Below, piece after piece: positions 53,086 through 64,000 of a stretch of 64,000 nucleotides of DNA. The translations under genes were made by a program, and so were the position numbers. Source of the DNA: Closterium sp. Naga37s-1 (lineage: Eukaryota > Streptophyta > Zygnematophyceae > Desmidiales > Closteriaceae); assembly GCA_947471745.1 (NCBI GenBank), contig CANJKZ010000179.1, forward strand, positions 248,001 to 312,000, given 5' to 3'. Within the stretch, counting starts at the first letter, position 1, and every line of letters begins with the position of its first letter. A model generated the notes under the pieces. That model was not told the origin of the DNA. It did no database searches and saw nothing but the letters and a program-made list of their open reading frames with translations.

Positions 53086-54509
53086 ATGGCCGACTTGCAG
53101 CACGAGCACACACCTACGCAGGCACCGCATGGCGAGGCGGAAGCACTTGCTGACCCAGACAGGCACTCAGGCACTAGCGCTCGGGAGTATGTAGCGCAGC
53201 CCCAAGCAAACACTCTCAAGCGGCCTTGGGTAGGCCCTACGCAGCCACTCCTCCTCGGTCTCCGGCGCCTGAGCTCGGTAGACCGACTTTGCTCGGAGGG
53301 GACACCATGCAAACGACACCGCGAGGCACCAGCCGCCCCCATGAGCACCAACGACATGCTCGGTGTACCGCCGCTCTCAGGAACTTCGCAGCGGCTTAGT
53401 AATGGGGATGCTCAGCCTCCTTTGGCTGAGGCACCACTCACGGTTGGTGAACAGCGGGAGGCGGCTGTTACCCCACGCACGCCCTCGGTAGACCAGCAAG
53501 CATCGCCCAATTGCCCACACGCATCCTCTGGGCTGGTGGATGCACAAGACACCCGAGGGGTAGATGGGCGTGGGCAGGAACCAAGTGATCCGGGGATGGA
53601 CAGGGCAGTGGCGGCGTGGGAGGCGCAACGCCGGCACTTGCAGGAGCTGCATAATAGGCGGCGGCGCGAGCTTCCACTTGGTGCCACGGCAACAGAGTCG
53701 CCCGGCACTCTTGGAGCTTCAGTGGGTCCTAGCAGGGCTCCACTTGGACCGCGCTTGGCACGACGGCAGGAGCTGAGGCGTTTGTTGGTAGCTGGCACGG
53801 GCGGTCGGCAAGAGTGGGCGACGGCAGAGCAGGCGGAGTCGACAGCGGGGAGGCAGGAGGTGCAGGGGGCCCTGCTGGTGGATGAGGGCCGGGAGTGCGG
53901 GGCAGGTGGGCAGCAGGGGGTGACGGATGCAGGCCTGCCGGAAAAGGTGCTGAGGAGGCAGCCGAGCCGTCTGGCGGAGGGCCAGCTGGGCCTGCCGACA
54001 AAGGTCCAGGGGGAGTTACTCGAGGAGGAGCATTGGGAGCGTGGGGAACAGGGACGGAAACCAGGGAGGGAGCAACCGGAAACGCTGTCGGCGATGCAGC
54101 AGGGTCTGCCGGTGGCTGCAGGGGAGACTAGAGACATCAATCCCTTCCCGAAGGCACGAACGGGGGCGTCTCTAAAGGGATGGGCTGGAGCTGTGGAACA
54201 TACTTTTCTCTTTCGGAGCGCGCAAGGACAAGGTGTGCAGCCCGCGAGCACGGGGCAAGAGGGCGTGCGCCGTCGTGGTCGAGGTCGCGGTCGTGGTCGT
54301 AGCGGGACTGCTCAACGAGGGCGCCTCGCGGGCCAGCACGAGCAACAGTCGGAAAGGCAGCCAAGTGAGTTGCAGGAGCAGCAGTTTGAAAGGCAACAAC
54401 AGCGGAGTCAGCAGGGTGGGCTGCCTCCCCGGCAGCATGAGCAGCTGGGCGAAGGTCAGCAGGGATGGCAGCCAGGAGAGCAGCAGAAACTGTGGCTTAG
54501 GGAGCAGCG

Positions 54510-55100
54510 GGAACTGCAAATGAGGGAGCAGCAGGGAATGCAGCCAGGAGAGCAGCAGGAACGGCAGCCAGGGGAGCAGCAGAAACGGCAGCCAGGGGAG
54601 CAGCAGGACATGCAGATAGGGGAGGAACAGCAGGAAATCCAGATGGGGGAGCAGCAGGCACGGCAGCCAGGAGAGCAGCAGGAAATGCAGATGGGGGAGT
54701 AGTTGGAACTGCAGCCTGGGGAGCAGCAGGAGCTGCAGCCAGGGGAGCAGCAGGAAATGCAACGGGGGGAGCAGCAAGAAATGCAGCCAGGAGAGCGGCA
54801 GGAAATGCAGTCAGGAGAGCAGCAGGAGCTGCAGCCAGGGGAGCAGCAGGAAATACAACGGGGGGAGCAGCAGGAAATGCATCCAGGAGAGCAGCAGGAA
54901 ATGCAGCCAGGGGAGCAGCAGGAAATGCAGCCAGGGGAGCAGCAGGAAATGCAGCCAGGGGAGCAGCAGGAAATGCAGCCAGGGGAGCAGCAGGAAATGC
55001 AGCCAGGGGAGCAGCAGGAAATGCAGCCAGGGGAGCAGCAGGAAATGCAGCCAGGGGAGCAGCAAGAACTGAGGCTGGAGGAGCAGCACCCGGGAGAGCA
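54510..55100 (+). repeat. 24-bp coding repeat (GEQQEMQP) in the LINE N-terminus
   Basis: About 24 tandem copies of the codon block for GEQQ(E/M/L)QP. The TAG at 54700 lies inside it, where neighbouring copies read CAG CAG and this one TAG TTG, i.e. a C-to-T change at the first codon. The block from 54900 to 55065 is almost uniform, implying recent expansion. Confidence 0.93.
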
Positions 55101-55499
55101 GCAGGGGCAGCAGCTGGGCACCTGGGTGGGTGATACATGGGAAGTCATGGGTGTAGCGAGCCCACTTCGAGTGGAGCAGCAAGAAATGGAGACAGATTTG
55201 GTGCCTGTGTCACAGCTCTCGGGCCACAGTGGGGAGCACCAACAAGATCTTTTTGTTCCTCCTGGGGAGCTGCAGATAGGGGAAACGGATCAGAGAGGGC
55301 AGCAGCTGCGTGAGCTGGGCGCTCAGGCGCAGGGGCCCGTGGACGACCAACTGCCACGAGGCAAGGGCAGGAGGCGACGCGGAGGCCAGGGCAAGCAGCG
55401 GTCGGGCAATCAGCAGGATCAGCAGGCAGAGGGCGAGTTGGGGCGGCCGCTTACGAGCCAACGTCCGGGAGGCCAGCTGGTGCGACGGCGGCCACTGTC

Positions 55500-55960
55500 A
55501 GGGGAACAGGGAGTGACTGCAGCACCTGAGGGCGTGCAGCAGGCAGGGGGACAGCAGGGAGTGACTGCAGCACCCCAGGGCGTGCAGCAGGCAGGGGGAC
55601 GACAGGGAGTGACTGCAGCACCTGAGGGCGTGCAGCAGGCAGGGGGACAGCAGGGAGTGATTGCAGCACCTCAAGGCGTGCAGCAGGCAGCGGGACAGCA
55701 GGGAGTGACTGCAGCACCCCAGGGCATGCAGCAAACAACGGGACAGCAGGGAGTGACTGCAGCACCTGAGGGCGTGCAGCAGGCAGGGGGACAGCAGGGA
55801 CTGATTGCAGCACCTCAAGGCGTGCAGCAGGCAGCGGGACAGCAGGGAGTGACTGCAGCACCCCAGGGCGTGCAGCAGGCAGCGGGACAGCAGGGGGTGA
55901 CTGCAGCACCTCAGGGCGTGCAACACGCAGGGGGGCAGCTGGGGGCGAGGGCAGCACTTC
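55500..55960 (+). repeat. 60-bp coding repeat (GVTAAPxGVQQAGGQQ) in the LINE N-terminus
   Basis: About eight tandem copies, each close to 60 bp, encoding Q-Q-G-V-T-A-A-P-x-G-V-Q-Q-A-x-G. The frame is preserved throughout. A poly-Gln run (CAG) follows at 55975-56020. Confidence 0.93.
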
Positions 55961-58900
55961 AGGGCGTGCGGCAGCGGCAGCAGCAGCGGCAGAAGCGTCA
56001 GCAGCAGCAGCAGCAGCAGCAGCAGCCCCCCCCAATCCCTCCGGAAAGCCCCACACCGGGGGTTGCGGAGAATTCAGCCACTCCTGACACGGCTCCACTT
56101 GCTCCAACTTGTGTCCCTTGCGAGTTCTGCTTTCACACATTTCCGCCTGGTGGTGCGGCCTCCCGCCACATAGTTGCATGTAAAGCGGCAGATGCTCAGC
56201 GGCGGGCTCAGGCCCTTACTTCCTCCCTGAACCTGAGCGAGGTCTTCGGGGCAGATCCAGTACCTCCGCGGGATATCGGCGAGGAGGTGTGGGGGGCGGT
56301 GCCTTCGTGGGACTGGGAGACTTTTTTCAGTATTCATTCTGTGTCGGGAGAGCTTCTTCGTCGGGTCCCGCAGCGGGCGCGACTGGGGGTGCTTGATGCA
56401 TTGTGCTGCATTCTCAAGAGACTGAAGGCTTCCCCTGGGGATGAGGCGGCGACGCTGATGTTCCTGGCCTTCCCGCGCCTCATTTTGGGAGTCCCCGCGA
56501 AGGAGGGTCTTGGACGAAGGGCAGCCATAGTAGGGCGTCTCGGAAAGTTCTGGGCAGGGGAATGGCAACAGCTGTTCGAGGCTGCCTCTGCCGCGTTGAC
56601 TCCGGCGGCGCGACCTCTTGCCTTCTCCTTACCTGAGCGAGATGCTGATGCCATCCGTTTGGCCCGATGTCGCACGAGGTGCCAAGTGGGGGAATGGAGT
56701 CGAGGACTAGCATGCCTTACTGCGGGTGACTTGGCGCAGCCCTCTCAACTAACAGTAGACCGGCTGACAGCAAAGCACCCGGCCAGTGAGGTGCCAGTTC
56801 CTGAGTGGGTGGAGCACTTTCGCGTAGACGTTTCTCATCTTCCCCACCTAACTGAAGACATCCTCAAGCATGCTATTCATTCCGCAGCGCGAGCCTCAGC
56901 ACCAGGCCCCTCAGGATGGATGACAGAGCACCTCCGAGACACATTTCTCTCGGAGCCTTCCTATCTCCCGCATCTGTTGGAGGTGTTCAGGCAGTGGATT
57001 TCGGGATGCGTTTCTGAGCGGGTGCGGCCCTGGCTTGCAGCCTCGAACTTGGTTGGGTTATCCAAGCCGAACGGGGACGTCCGCCCAGTGGCTATCGGAG
57101 AGGTGCTCCCTCGGATTCTGGCGCGTGCGTTATGCGTTCTTCTTCGTCCCGACATGGAGACCTACTTCGCTCCTTGTAACCAACTAGGGGTGGGGACTAA
57201 GTCGGGGGTGGAGATTCTGGCGCATGCTTTCCGCTCGGCTGTAGCGGTTCATCCGACGTGGTGCGCGCTGCAGATCGATGTAGCGAATGCCTTCAACTCG
57301 TTCCATCGGCACGTGATGTTCGACGGCCTCCGCGATTCTCCTTTTGCTGGCCTTATCCCTTTCTTACGCGTCTTTTATGGGGTGCCCAGCGGTCTGTACC
57401 TTCGCACAGGCCCCTTTGTCGAGATGCTGGCGTCCGAGCGGGGTTCGCGACAGGGGGATCCATTTGGTCCCTTCCTTTTTGCTTTCACGCAGCAGTTGGT
57501 TATGGGGCCTACAATGAAGGATTTCCCTGATCTTCTTTTCTTGAGCTACGCTGATGACACCTACGTTCTTGGCCCGCGGGAGCGGGTGTTGGCGGCGTAC
57601 GATGTCTTGCGGGAGCGACTGGAGTGGGTGAGCTTGGAGGTGCAATCGCACAAGTGTAGGATGTGGGAAAGAGGGGAGGCGGCAGCGTCTGGGGATATTC
57701 CGCTGGGAATGCAGCAGTCGTGGACGGGGTTAACAGTGGTGGGGGTACCTATTGGAGAGGAGGATTGGGAGGTGGCGCGCTTGAGGGAGAGACTTTTGCA
57801 GCTGCGATCACCTCTACCTTGGCTTCCTATTTTGAACCACCCCCAGATTGCCTCCCACTTGTTGGCTGTTGCCGTGTCTGCGCGGCCGCTCTTCTTGACT
57901 CGCACTGTTCCCCCTCGTCCTGAGGTTCTTGACGCTTTCAGAGATTGGGATGGGGCTTTGGAAGAGTGCTTTGAGCAACTTTTCCCGCCAGACACTTGGG
58001 ACTTCAGTCCTGATAGGTCGCGCATGGCTCACCTGCAGCTGCACCTCCCGGCTCGTTTGGGCGGGTTTGGCATTCGTTCAGCAGCAACTCTTAGCCCTCT
58101 CTCTTACGTCTGTGGGTGGTGCCAGGCTGCGAGTGCTGTTGTCAAGCTGGGAGTAGCGGGCGAGGAGCAGATGTTCAGTGAGTTCTTCCGCACTCCGCCG
58201 GCTGGGGATTTACTGGACCCTTGGTTTACCAAGGCCCTTGACCAGCTCCCGCCTGTTGTCAGGCAAGAATTGCCGAGTTTGGGGCTCTGCACTACAAATC
58301 CCCCCCTCCAGCTTTTCCCAGCGCAGCAGCGTCGCTTGGCGGTTGAAAGTCTTCAGTCTCTGCGGCGCATGGCCCGCGATGATGCTACCTTGGCCCGTTT
58401 GACTTCCCTTCAGGGCCCGGGTTCGGCAGCATGGGTGTCCGCAGTTCCAGCGCATGATGACGCAACTTTCACCCCTGTGGAGTGGGGCATTTCGGCGGCA
58501 ATCCGTTTGGGCCTTCCCGTCCACCAGCTTCTGGTTGCTGGCAAGTGTGTTTGCGGTGTGGAGTTCAAGGACCCGTCAGATCCGCACCATGCTCTTCGGT
58601 GCAAGTACCAGTACGCCCCGTCTCGTGTTCATGATGCAGTGAAGCTCGTTGTTGCTAAGATAGCCAAGGCATCGGGTGGGGTGGTTACGATCGAGGATGA
58701 CACGCTTCTGCCGGGGAAGAGAGTGGATGTGGCGGTTAGGAAACCAATGGACGGGGAAAAACATGCGCTCGAAGTGAGCGTCGTGGATCCGGTTTCGCTA
58801 CCGGTGCAGCAGCATGGGCAGTGTGGGCGGACAGTAGGTTTTGCTGCCAAGGAGCGAGAGAAGAGGAAGGCGACGGATTATCAACCTTTGCTTGGGGGGA

Positions 58901-59191
58901 AGCTTTCGACAGTGGTTACGGCAGCAGGGGGAGGTTCAAGTAAAGGTGGCTCTTAACAAAGGTGTGGGAAGGGGCAACAGCTCGGGTTTCTCAGAATACT
59001 TGGTGGGGTCCTTGACAGCCGCGGTAGGGGTAGCTTTGCAGAAGGCACAGGCTCGGGTGATTCTTTTGCGGACGGCATACACGTTGGGTCAGTCCGAGGC
59101 GGAGTGGGTGGAGCGAGGGGGTGGGGAGCAGGAGTTTGGAGAGGGAGCACCATGGGTGGACGTGCCCTACTTGGTCGACATGCGGCTGTAG

Positions 59192-59339
59192 ATGTCTTAG
59201 GAAGCAATACTTTGTTTCGGGTTTTGGCGATGGTCTTTTGATGTTTGAGGTAGTAAGACACTTCTAGGAAGGGTTTATGCATGTCTGTATGCTTGTTGAA
59301 ATGTAACGAAGCTGATTAGTGGCGAAAAAAAAAAAAAAA
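59192..59339 (+). mobile_element. 3' untranslated region and A-tail of the LINE-like element
   Basis: Sequence after the last stop ends in a 15-A run (59325-59339), the likely 3' end. I cannot identify a target-site duplication. Confidence 0.6.
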
Positions 59340-61226
59340 TGTATGCACTTCCTCGCCACAAATTATGATTCTCCCCAGTAACCACTTTGTACCTAAAGTG
59401 TATCTACTACAGTAAACCCGACTTGTACAGTACGTACTGCCACTGTTCCTTTCGTTTTTCGGCTACCGAGTTGAGTTGAGCCTGCCCCAAACATTTTACA
59501 GAACTGTATTCGAGCATGTAGAGTACCGAACTGTAATGTTTTTTTTTCTCGTAGGGGTAGACATGGTACTATATTTCGTAACCCTCTAACTGTGACGTGC
59601 CTGTCAATGACCCTTGTACACGACCCGTCATGGATGGTGGGCTTCTGCACACCGACTTGGTGACCACTCTCCGTCCAAAACATGACAAAGAAAAGACCAA
59701 GGGCACGAAAGTGATGTGGCTGGGTGGGCGCAAGGCTGTCACAAACACACATTGTACACTCGTTGCATCTTGTTTGTTCGCAGACCCAACTCTGCCTTTT
59801 GAACTAACCTGAATATAGAAAGTGTGAGGCAAAAAAATACTACAGTGAATACCGTCCTCGGTTGGGTCGTCTCATCTGAGCAAATGTCACTTTACCTTGT
59901 TATTGTTTTCATTTTGTTTTTCAACTGTAAATCATTCCTTTGGAAATGCTTACATACAGGTGTGTACGAAGTAACCTGGCTCTGATATAGCAGTTACTTT
60001 TAAACAACCCAATTTTATAGTAAAATATTTGTAGTCCTCTCCGGTTCCCTCCCCTCTCAAAGGAGGCCAGGCCACTATGCATGTGCAACACACCCAACGG
60101 AGAGGGAATCGTGCGGAACAGAACGACAGCCGGAACTTGGAAGCATTGGATTTTGGCAGTTCAAGCTTGGCGTTTTCGCGAATGGGGCGATACAGTAGGG
60201 AGCTGTGTGGAGTGGGGTGGGGTGGTCCTCCCAATGTGAACGATGCACGTCCTTGGTAACAGCTTGACAAGAAAGAATGAAGATTTTGAATTTTGACGCC
60301 ATGTACAGAACTAAAAAAAAAACCGCTCCAGGACGAAGGAAACTCAGTCAGCCGAGACTCGTCTCTACAAAATATAAATAATGAATGTTTTTGCACCAAG
60401 AATCTCGTTGTCACAATCACAAACAACCAAAGGAAACCAATCATGCAGGAATCTGGAACTGACACAGGTGATGCCAAGCTGTTCTTCTTGCTGATCCACG
60501 ATACAGTACGACTGCTCTTGGGGCATCAGCATGCCTGTCGTCCTCTCCGTCGTACGATTTGTCGCTAGTTCTCTCCACCGCACCCTCCCACCAACCACGT
60601 CAGCCCTGAAGACTTGAGCATCCTCCATTCCCATCAAACTTTGTGCTGGCCTCCTCCTCACTCCTGAATTTTCCAAACCCAAACTGGGTCTCTGGGTGGT
60701 TTGGTTGGAGTCCCCGACCTGCCCTGACCCTGCCCCACGATGCACGCACACATCTCCAGTGCGAGTCACACCTCCCTTGCTCTGAAGACAGTGTATTCTG
60801 GGCAGCAGGAGTGCTGCTGTGCAGAAAAGCGTTTCGCACAACAGGTGGTTCGTTTCGTTACTTCCACCGCCCTCCCTCCTCCCACCCCCAACCCAACAGC
60901 ATTTTCCGTTTCCCACCTCCACCTCATGTTCATCTGCTGCTCCTCGTCATCATCCTTCGTCCCATTTCTCCCAACCAACATTCCCTTTGGATGCCACAGC
61001 TCACCACCACCACCTAATCCCAGTCGCAGCGCCTCGAGGACCCAGCTCACAACATTCGGACCCGAACTTACTCTAGGTCTAGGAGACAGAGGCTCGGCTC
61101 GCCGAAACCAAGCAAAGCTGCGTGTTCACCTGTAATCGGAACCCTATTCTTATATCCTTCACAGAGCCAAAGTACCTTTCATCTTAGAATCATTTTTTGT
61201 GCCAAGAAGTCTCAGCTTATCTCTCG
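59340..61226. other. Intergenic, no gene seen; 5' region of the next gene
   Basis: Low-GC sequence with short open frames only, becoming C/T-rich from about 60850. A splice-like TTCACAG at about 61160 suggests a 5' untranslated intron before the ATG at 61227, but this is weak. Confidence 0.4.
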
Positions 61227-63530
61227 ATGACGAGTACGGATCACCATCCTGTGGCGGCCCCCCTCCGGCCGCCGCACAGAACGTCGTACTCTGCCGGGAA
61301 GTCCGTTACGAACGCGCTGTTCGGTAACCATGCTGACGATGATTCGACGGGAGCCCTGTCCAGCGTGTACGCGGCGCGTAGAACCCTTTCGAAAGACACG
61401 TCAGCGTCGCTTCTTTGCTCTGTAGATGCCGCCGCAATAAAGCAGTTTGAGAACGTGGAAAGAGCCTCTGTTCCCGCAGTTCCCGCCAAGACTGTAAATC
61501 TCTCTGCGACCGACTTACTGCTTCTCCTCAGCCCGAGTGTCGCCAATAACGCGAACCTCCACGCATCCACGAACAACCCTTACGGTTGTCGCGAGTGCTC
61601 GGGGAAGTTCCCCTCGTTAAACGCACTTAACGAGCACTATCAGGAGGAGCACCAGAAAGAGACCCACCTTTCTAATTCCAACTCCCCTCTTATCCATGGC
61701 GCCGGAGCGCTAACGCCTCCGAGCGGAATCTCGGAACGTCTGGATTCGGGATCCCCGGTAATAGAGTCTTCAGTATCGAACAGTGGGCGCACGAAACGCG
61801 GAAACGGACGGCGTGTTCTTAGCGGTCCGCTCGAGGCGCCGCGACGACGCACAGGACGGCGCGTCGTGAGTGGGCCCCTGGAGCCGCGGAGAGTCACCGC
61901 GCGGAAGACCAGCGGTCAAGCGAGTCCGATGAGTCAAACAAGTCAAGGAACGGGGGAAGACGAGGCATCACCACCCGCGGACTGGTCTTGCGGAACGCCG
62001 AACGGGCGGAAGCGCACGCGGATTCCGTCGGAGCCGATTCAGGAATCCGCGATGAGCGGCGAGAGCTCCGAGACGAAAGAAACCGATTGCGTCGCTGGTC
62101 CCGCGTCCTCCGCGGGTGGCGCCTCGCAAGATCTAGGCTCGTCTTCCGCCGCCGCGACCGCCGCGACCGCTGCGACCGTTAACAACAGGCGGCAAGCGAA
62201 GGGGACCGCCGCCGCAGCCGCTTCTACCACCCCCCCCGAGCGTTCTCCCCCTTCCGCCTCAGCGGCGGATGCGCCGCACGCTGCGCGAGGCAGCCATCCG
62301 GATCAGCAGCAGCTCGTGACTCTCTTCCAAGCGCTCACGCCGGGTGCGGAAGCTCCGCGCGGTGAGCTCGGCGGAGGAGCGGCAGTCGCGCGGGTGACGA
62401 CGACGGCGGCGGCGGCGGCGCAGCAGGGTTCAGCCACGGACGCTAGAAATATCTCCGTTCCCCCGCCGCAGCCGCACTCTGGTCGAAAGAACGCGGGTGG
62501 CGCGGATCGGAGCGGGGCTAGCGGAGCGAAAACGGCTGCAGCGGCGGGTAGCACGGCGGGCGGCGTGGGTTCCGCGGGCTCGGGTGGGTCTGGCTTGGGA
62601 GGAAGTACCGCCTCGGATGCGGTCGCGCGAAGGCGTCAGGGTGAAGCGGGTTCGGCGCTGGCGGAAAGACGCGCGCCAGCGGAGGTCCCAGCGGAAGCAC
62701 CCGCAGCGACCGTTATTGGCGCGATCGTGCCCACAGAAGGTGTGTAAGCGGGAACTGAGTTTCTCTGACATTTTTGCACGAAAATTTGCGTTTCGTTTAG
62801 GGTTTGCAAGGTGGTACAGATAATCACTCTCGTTGACACCTGTTGTGATGTTTTTTTTTTTTTTTTTTTTTTTTGCGCAGGTGCTCTGCCCAAGGGAAAT
62901 ATCGCGTCGGGAACGTCAGGCGGAGCACGCAACTCACCAGGGGCGTGGTGGAGGTCCGGATCTCGCGGTTCGGGTGGGACAGCGCGGTCAGCCGCACTCA
63001 ACCAATCTCTCGGTACTTCCGCAGCTCAAGGCGTTCCAGGCTCCACGTCGGGAGCAGGTTCGGCAGACCGGTTCGTGGCTGAGCAGAAAGACGTTCTCAT
63101 GGGGGAGGGCGGTGCGGGGAGCGGAAATCCCTTGGTTCAGGGTACGCAGGGTGCTGCCGAGGCTGCTCGGGTTTGTAACACCAATCAGACCAGTTACACT
63201 CAAGCAGGTGATATACTAGGCAGCAACGTAAGAAATACTGATGGTGTTAATTCTACATCAAGCGCTGTTGGTAACATTGGGACGGCGACGGTTTTGCGAC
63301 AGTCTCAGACGGCTTCTTCGCCTACCCACCATCTATTCCACAGGCGATCAGCGTCATCGTCAGCGGTTCCGGCAGGTGACTTGGGTCGGGCAGACTTGAA
63401 TGTTGCAGAACCGGCCGCACCTGCCGGAAGCGGCAGGAAGGGCAGCCCGACAAAAACTTCCGGAAATGCTGGGTTTGGGCAGCTGCGGGCGCTAGCGTCT
63501 CTGCTGAAGCAACAGCTGCCGCTGCTGCAG

Positions 63531-63582
<52 letters not shown>

Positions 63583-63787
63583 TGAGCCAGTTGGAGCAGC
63601 CGCAGCATTTGCAGCAATCTCCGTACCAGCTGCAGCCACCACAAGAGCAGCAGCAGCTGTTGACGACACAGGGTGATCGGCCTTCGCGCCGCTCAGATGT
63701 GTTTCAAGTGCAGAAGCTACCGGACGGCCTCCGCGCCCTCTTCAGATCATCCTCCACCTCTGGTGCCCCATCCCCTAAGTTCTCAAC

Positions 63788-63847
<60 letters not shown>

Positions 63848-64000
63848 GGTGCAGATGCAGCAGCAAGCGCAGCAGGTGCAGCAGTTGCAGCAGCAATCAT
63901 CAGCTCCCAGGGACCCTGTGGCAAGGACACCAGCGCAGCAGCAACACGAGCTTCTGTTGCAACAGCATCAGCAACTGCAGCAGGAGCAAGTTCTATTGCA
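61227..64000 (+). CDS. C2H2-finger, poly-Gln protein (partial, runs off window)
   Basis: Exon 1 is 61227-62739 (ATG at 61227, MTSTDHHPVAAPLRPPHRTS). Exon 2 starts at 62881 after a 24-T tract and GCGCAG and stays open to the window end. The join GAAG/GT...AG/GTGCT keeps one frame. Exon 1 has a single C2H2 finger CRECSGKF...LNALNEHYQEEH (C-x2-C-x12-H-x4-H, about 61588-61655), an Arg-rich SGPLEAPRRRTGRRVVSGPL duplication, and an Ala/Ser/Gly-rich tail. Exon 2 has two poly-Gln tracts (about 63529-63590 and 63789-63850) and a segment with LPDGLRALFRSSSTS. It is probably a nuclear transcription-associated protein; the family is not recognised. A GTAAGC at 62744 is a stronger-looking donor but would shift the frame into an early stop. 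Confidence 0.75.
62740..62880 (+). other. Intron with a 24-T polypyrimidine tract
   Basis: 141-bp intron; the run of 24 T (62851-62874) stands directly before GCGCAG. The acceptor junction is again AG/GT. Confidence 0.75.
63529..63850 (+). repeat. CAG-type microsatellites (poly-Gln)
   Basis: Two CAG/CAA runs of about 18-20 triplets (about 63529-63590 and 63789-63850), in frame with the coding sequence; further CAG-rich DNA continues to the window end. Confidence 0.95.

Larger units (their letters stand above)
53086..59191 (+). pseudogene. Non-LTR retrotransposon ORF with RT and restriction-like endonuclease (R2-like)
   Basis: ATG at 53086; the frame runs to a TAG at 54700-54702, continues in the same frame to 58956, and homologous-looking coding sequence continues in another frame to 59191. 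The N-terminal 1,000 residues are Gln/Glu/Gly-rich repeats. A C2HC finger (CEFCFHTF...RHIVAC, about 56116-56180) precedes the RT. RT motifs: LVGLSKPNGDVRPVAIG, ALQIDVANAFNSFHR, GSRQGDPFGPFLFAF, and LSYADDTYVLG (catalytic YADD at 57547-57558). The C-terminus has CVCGVEFKDPSDPHHALRCK (CCHC) then a restriction-like nuclease (KRVDVAVRKP...LEVSVVD, the D/E core). No AP-endonuclease domain is seen. This fits early-branching RLE-type LINEs (R2/NeSL/CRE-like). The two breaks make it probably inactive, though the TAG could be read through. Confidence 0.85.

Noticed and set aside
54172-55182. Antisense Leu/Pro/Cys-rich open frames opposite the Gln-rich repeats
   Set aside because: CTGCTG/CCTGGC complement of the coding repeat is automatically open; the sense strand joins to RT.
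60365-60922. 185-codon minus-strand frame as a gene
   Set aside because: No recognisable motif, mixed composition and no conserved neighbour; likely chance in intergenic DNA.
1-64000. tRNA or rRNA genes
   Set aside because: I saw no cloverleaf with B-box-like GGTTCGAATCC and no rRNA-like conserved stretch, though a proper tRNA scan was not possible.

Overview
This is nuclear DNA of a streptophyte (land plant or charophyte alga). The evidence is GT-AG introns in GC-rich genes, a chloroplast DEG2-type protease, a YGL/LRDR aluminium-induced (TSJT1/AILP) protein, a plant CCA-adding enzyme, a Ty3/gypsy chromovirus and poly-Ala/poly-Gln disordered proteins. I cannot name the species; a zygnematophyte-like alga or a bryophyte is a guess.

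Layout. 1-15946: a 20-bp minisatellite (about 690 units) with a higher-order duplication, cut by a small LTR retrotransposon (8937-10844, TSD GCCCG) and a reversed solo LTR (12547-12787). 15947-17430: short tandem arrays and three partial copies of a minus-strand exon. 17853-25092: a CCA tRNA nucleotidyltransferase gene from motif B to its stop; its 5' exons are not in the window. 25644-26108: a Harbinger-type MITE. 27026-29865: TSJT1/AILP gene. 30611-33442 (minus): a disordered protein with repeated SGGSCD motifs. 34544-38184 (minus): DEG2-like protease. 38581-44229: a full-length, decayed chromovirus (TSD GATCC). 46217-50571: a disordered protein with three copies of a CID-ELKEFLDL motif, split by one frameshift. 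52040-52381: Eaf7/MRGBP-like protein. 53086-59339: a non-LTR retrotransposon with a restriction-like endonuclease and a very repetitive Gln-rich N-terminus. 61227-64000: a C2H2-finger/poly-Gln protein running off the window.

The most unusual signal is shared by all the intron-containing genes: nearly every exon has one to four truncated copies in the neighbouring introns. Copies upstream of an exon keep the splice acceptor and the exon's 5' part. Copies downstream keep the exon's 3' part and, usually, the donor. Several donors are also repeated in short arrays (17, 26, 30 bp). In the DEG2 gene one short intron looks as if it was born from such a duplication. This is local, recurrent tandem duplication across exon-intron junctions, producing decoy exons, alternative splice sites and possibly new introns. 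The genes show no functional link to one another.
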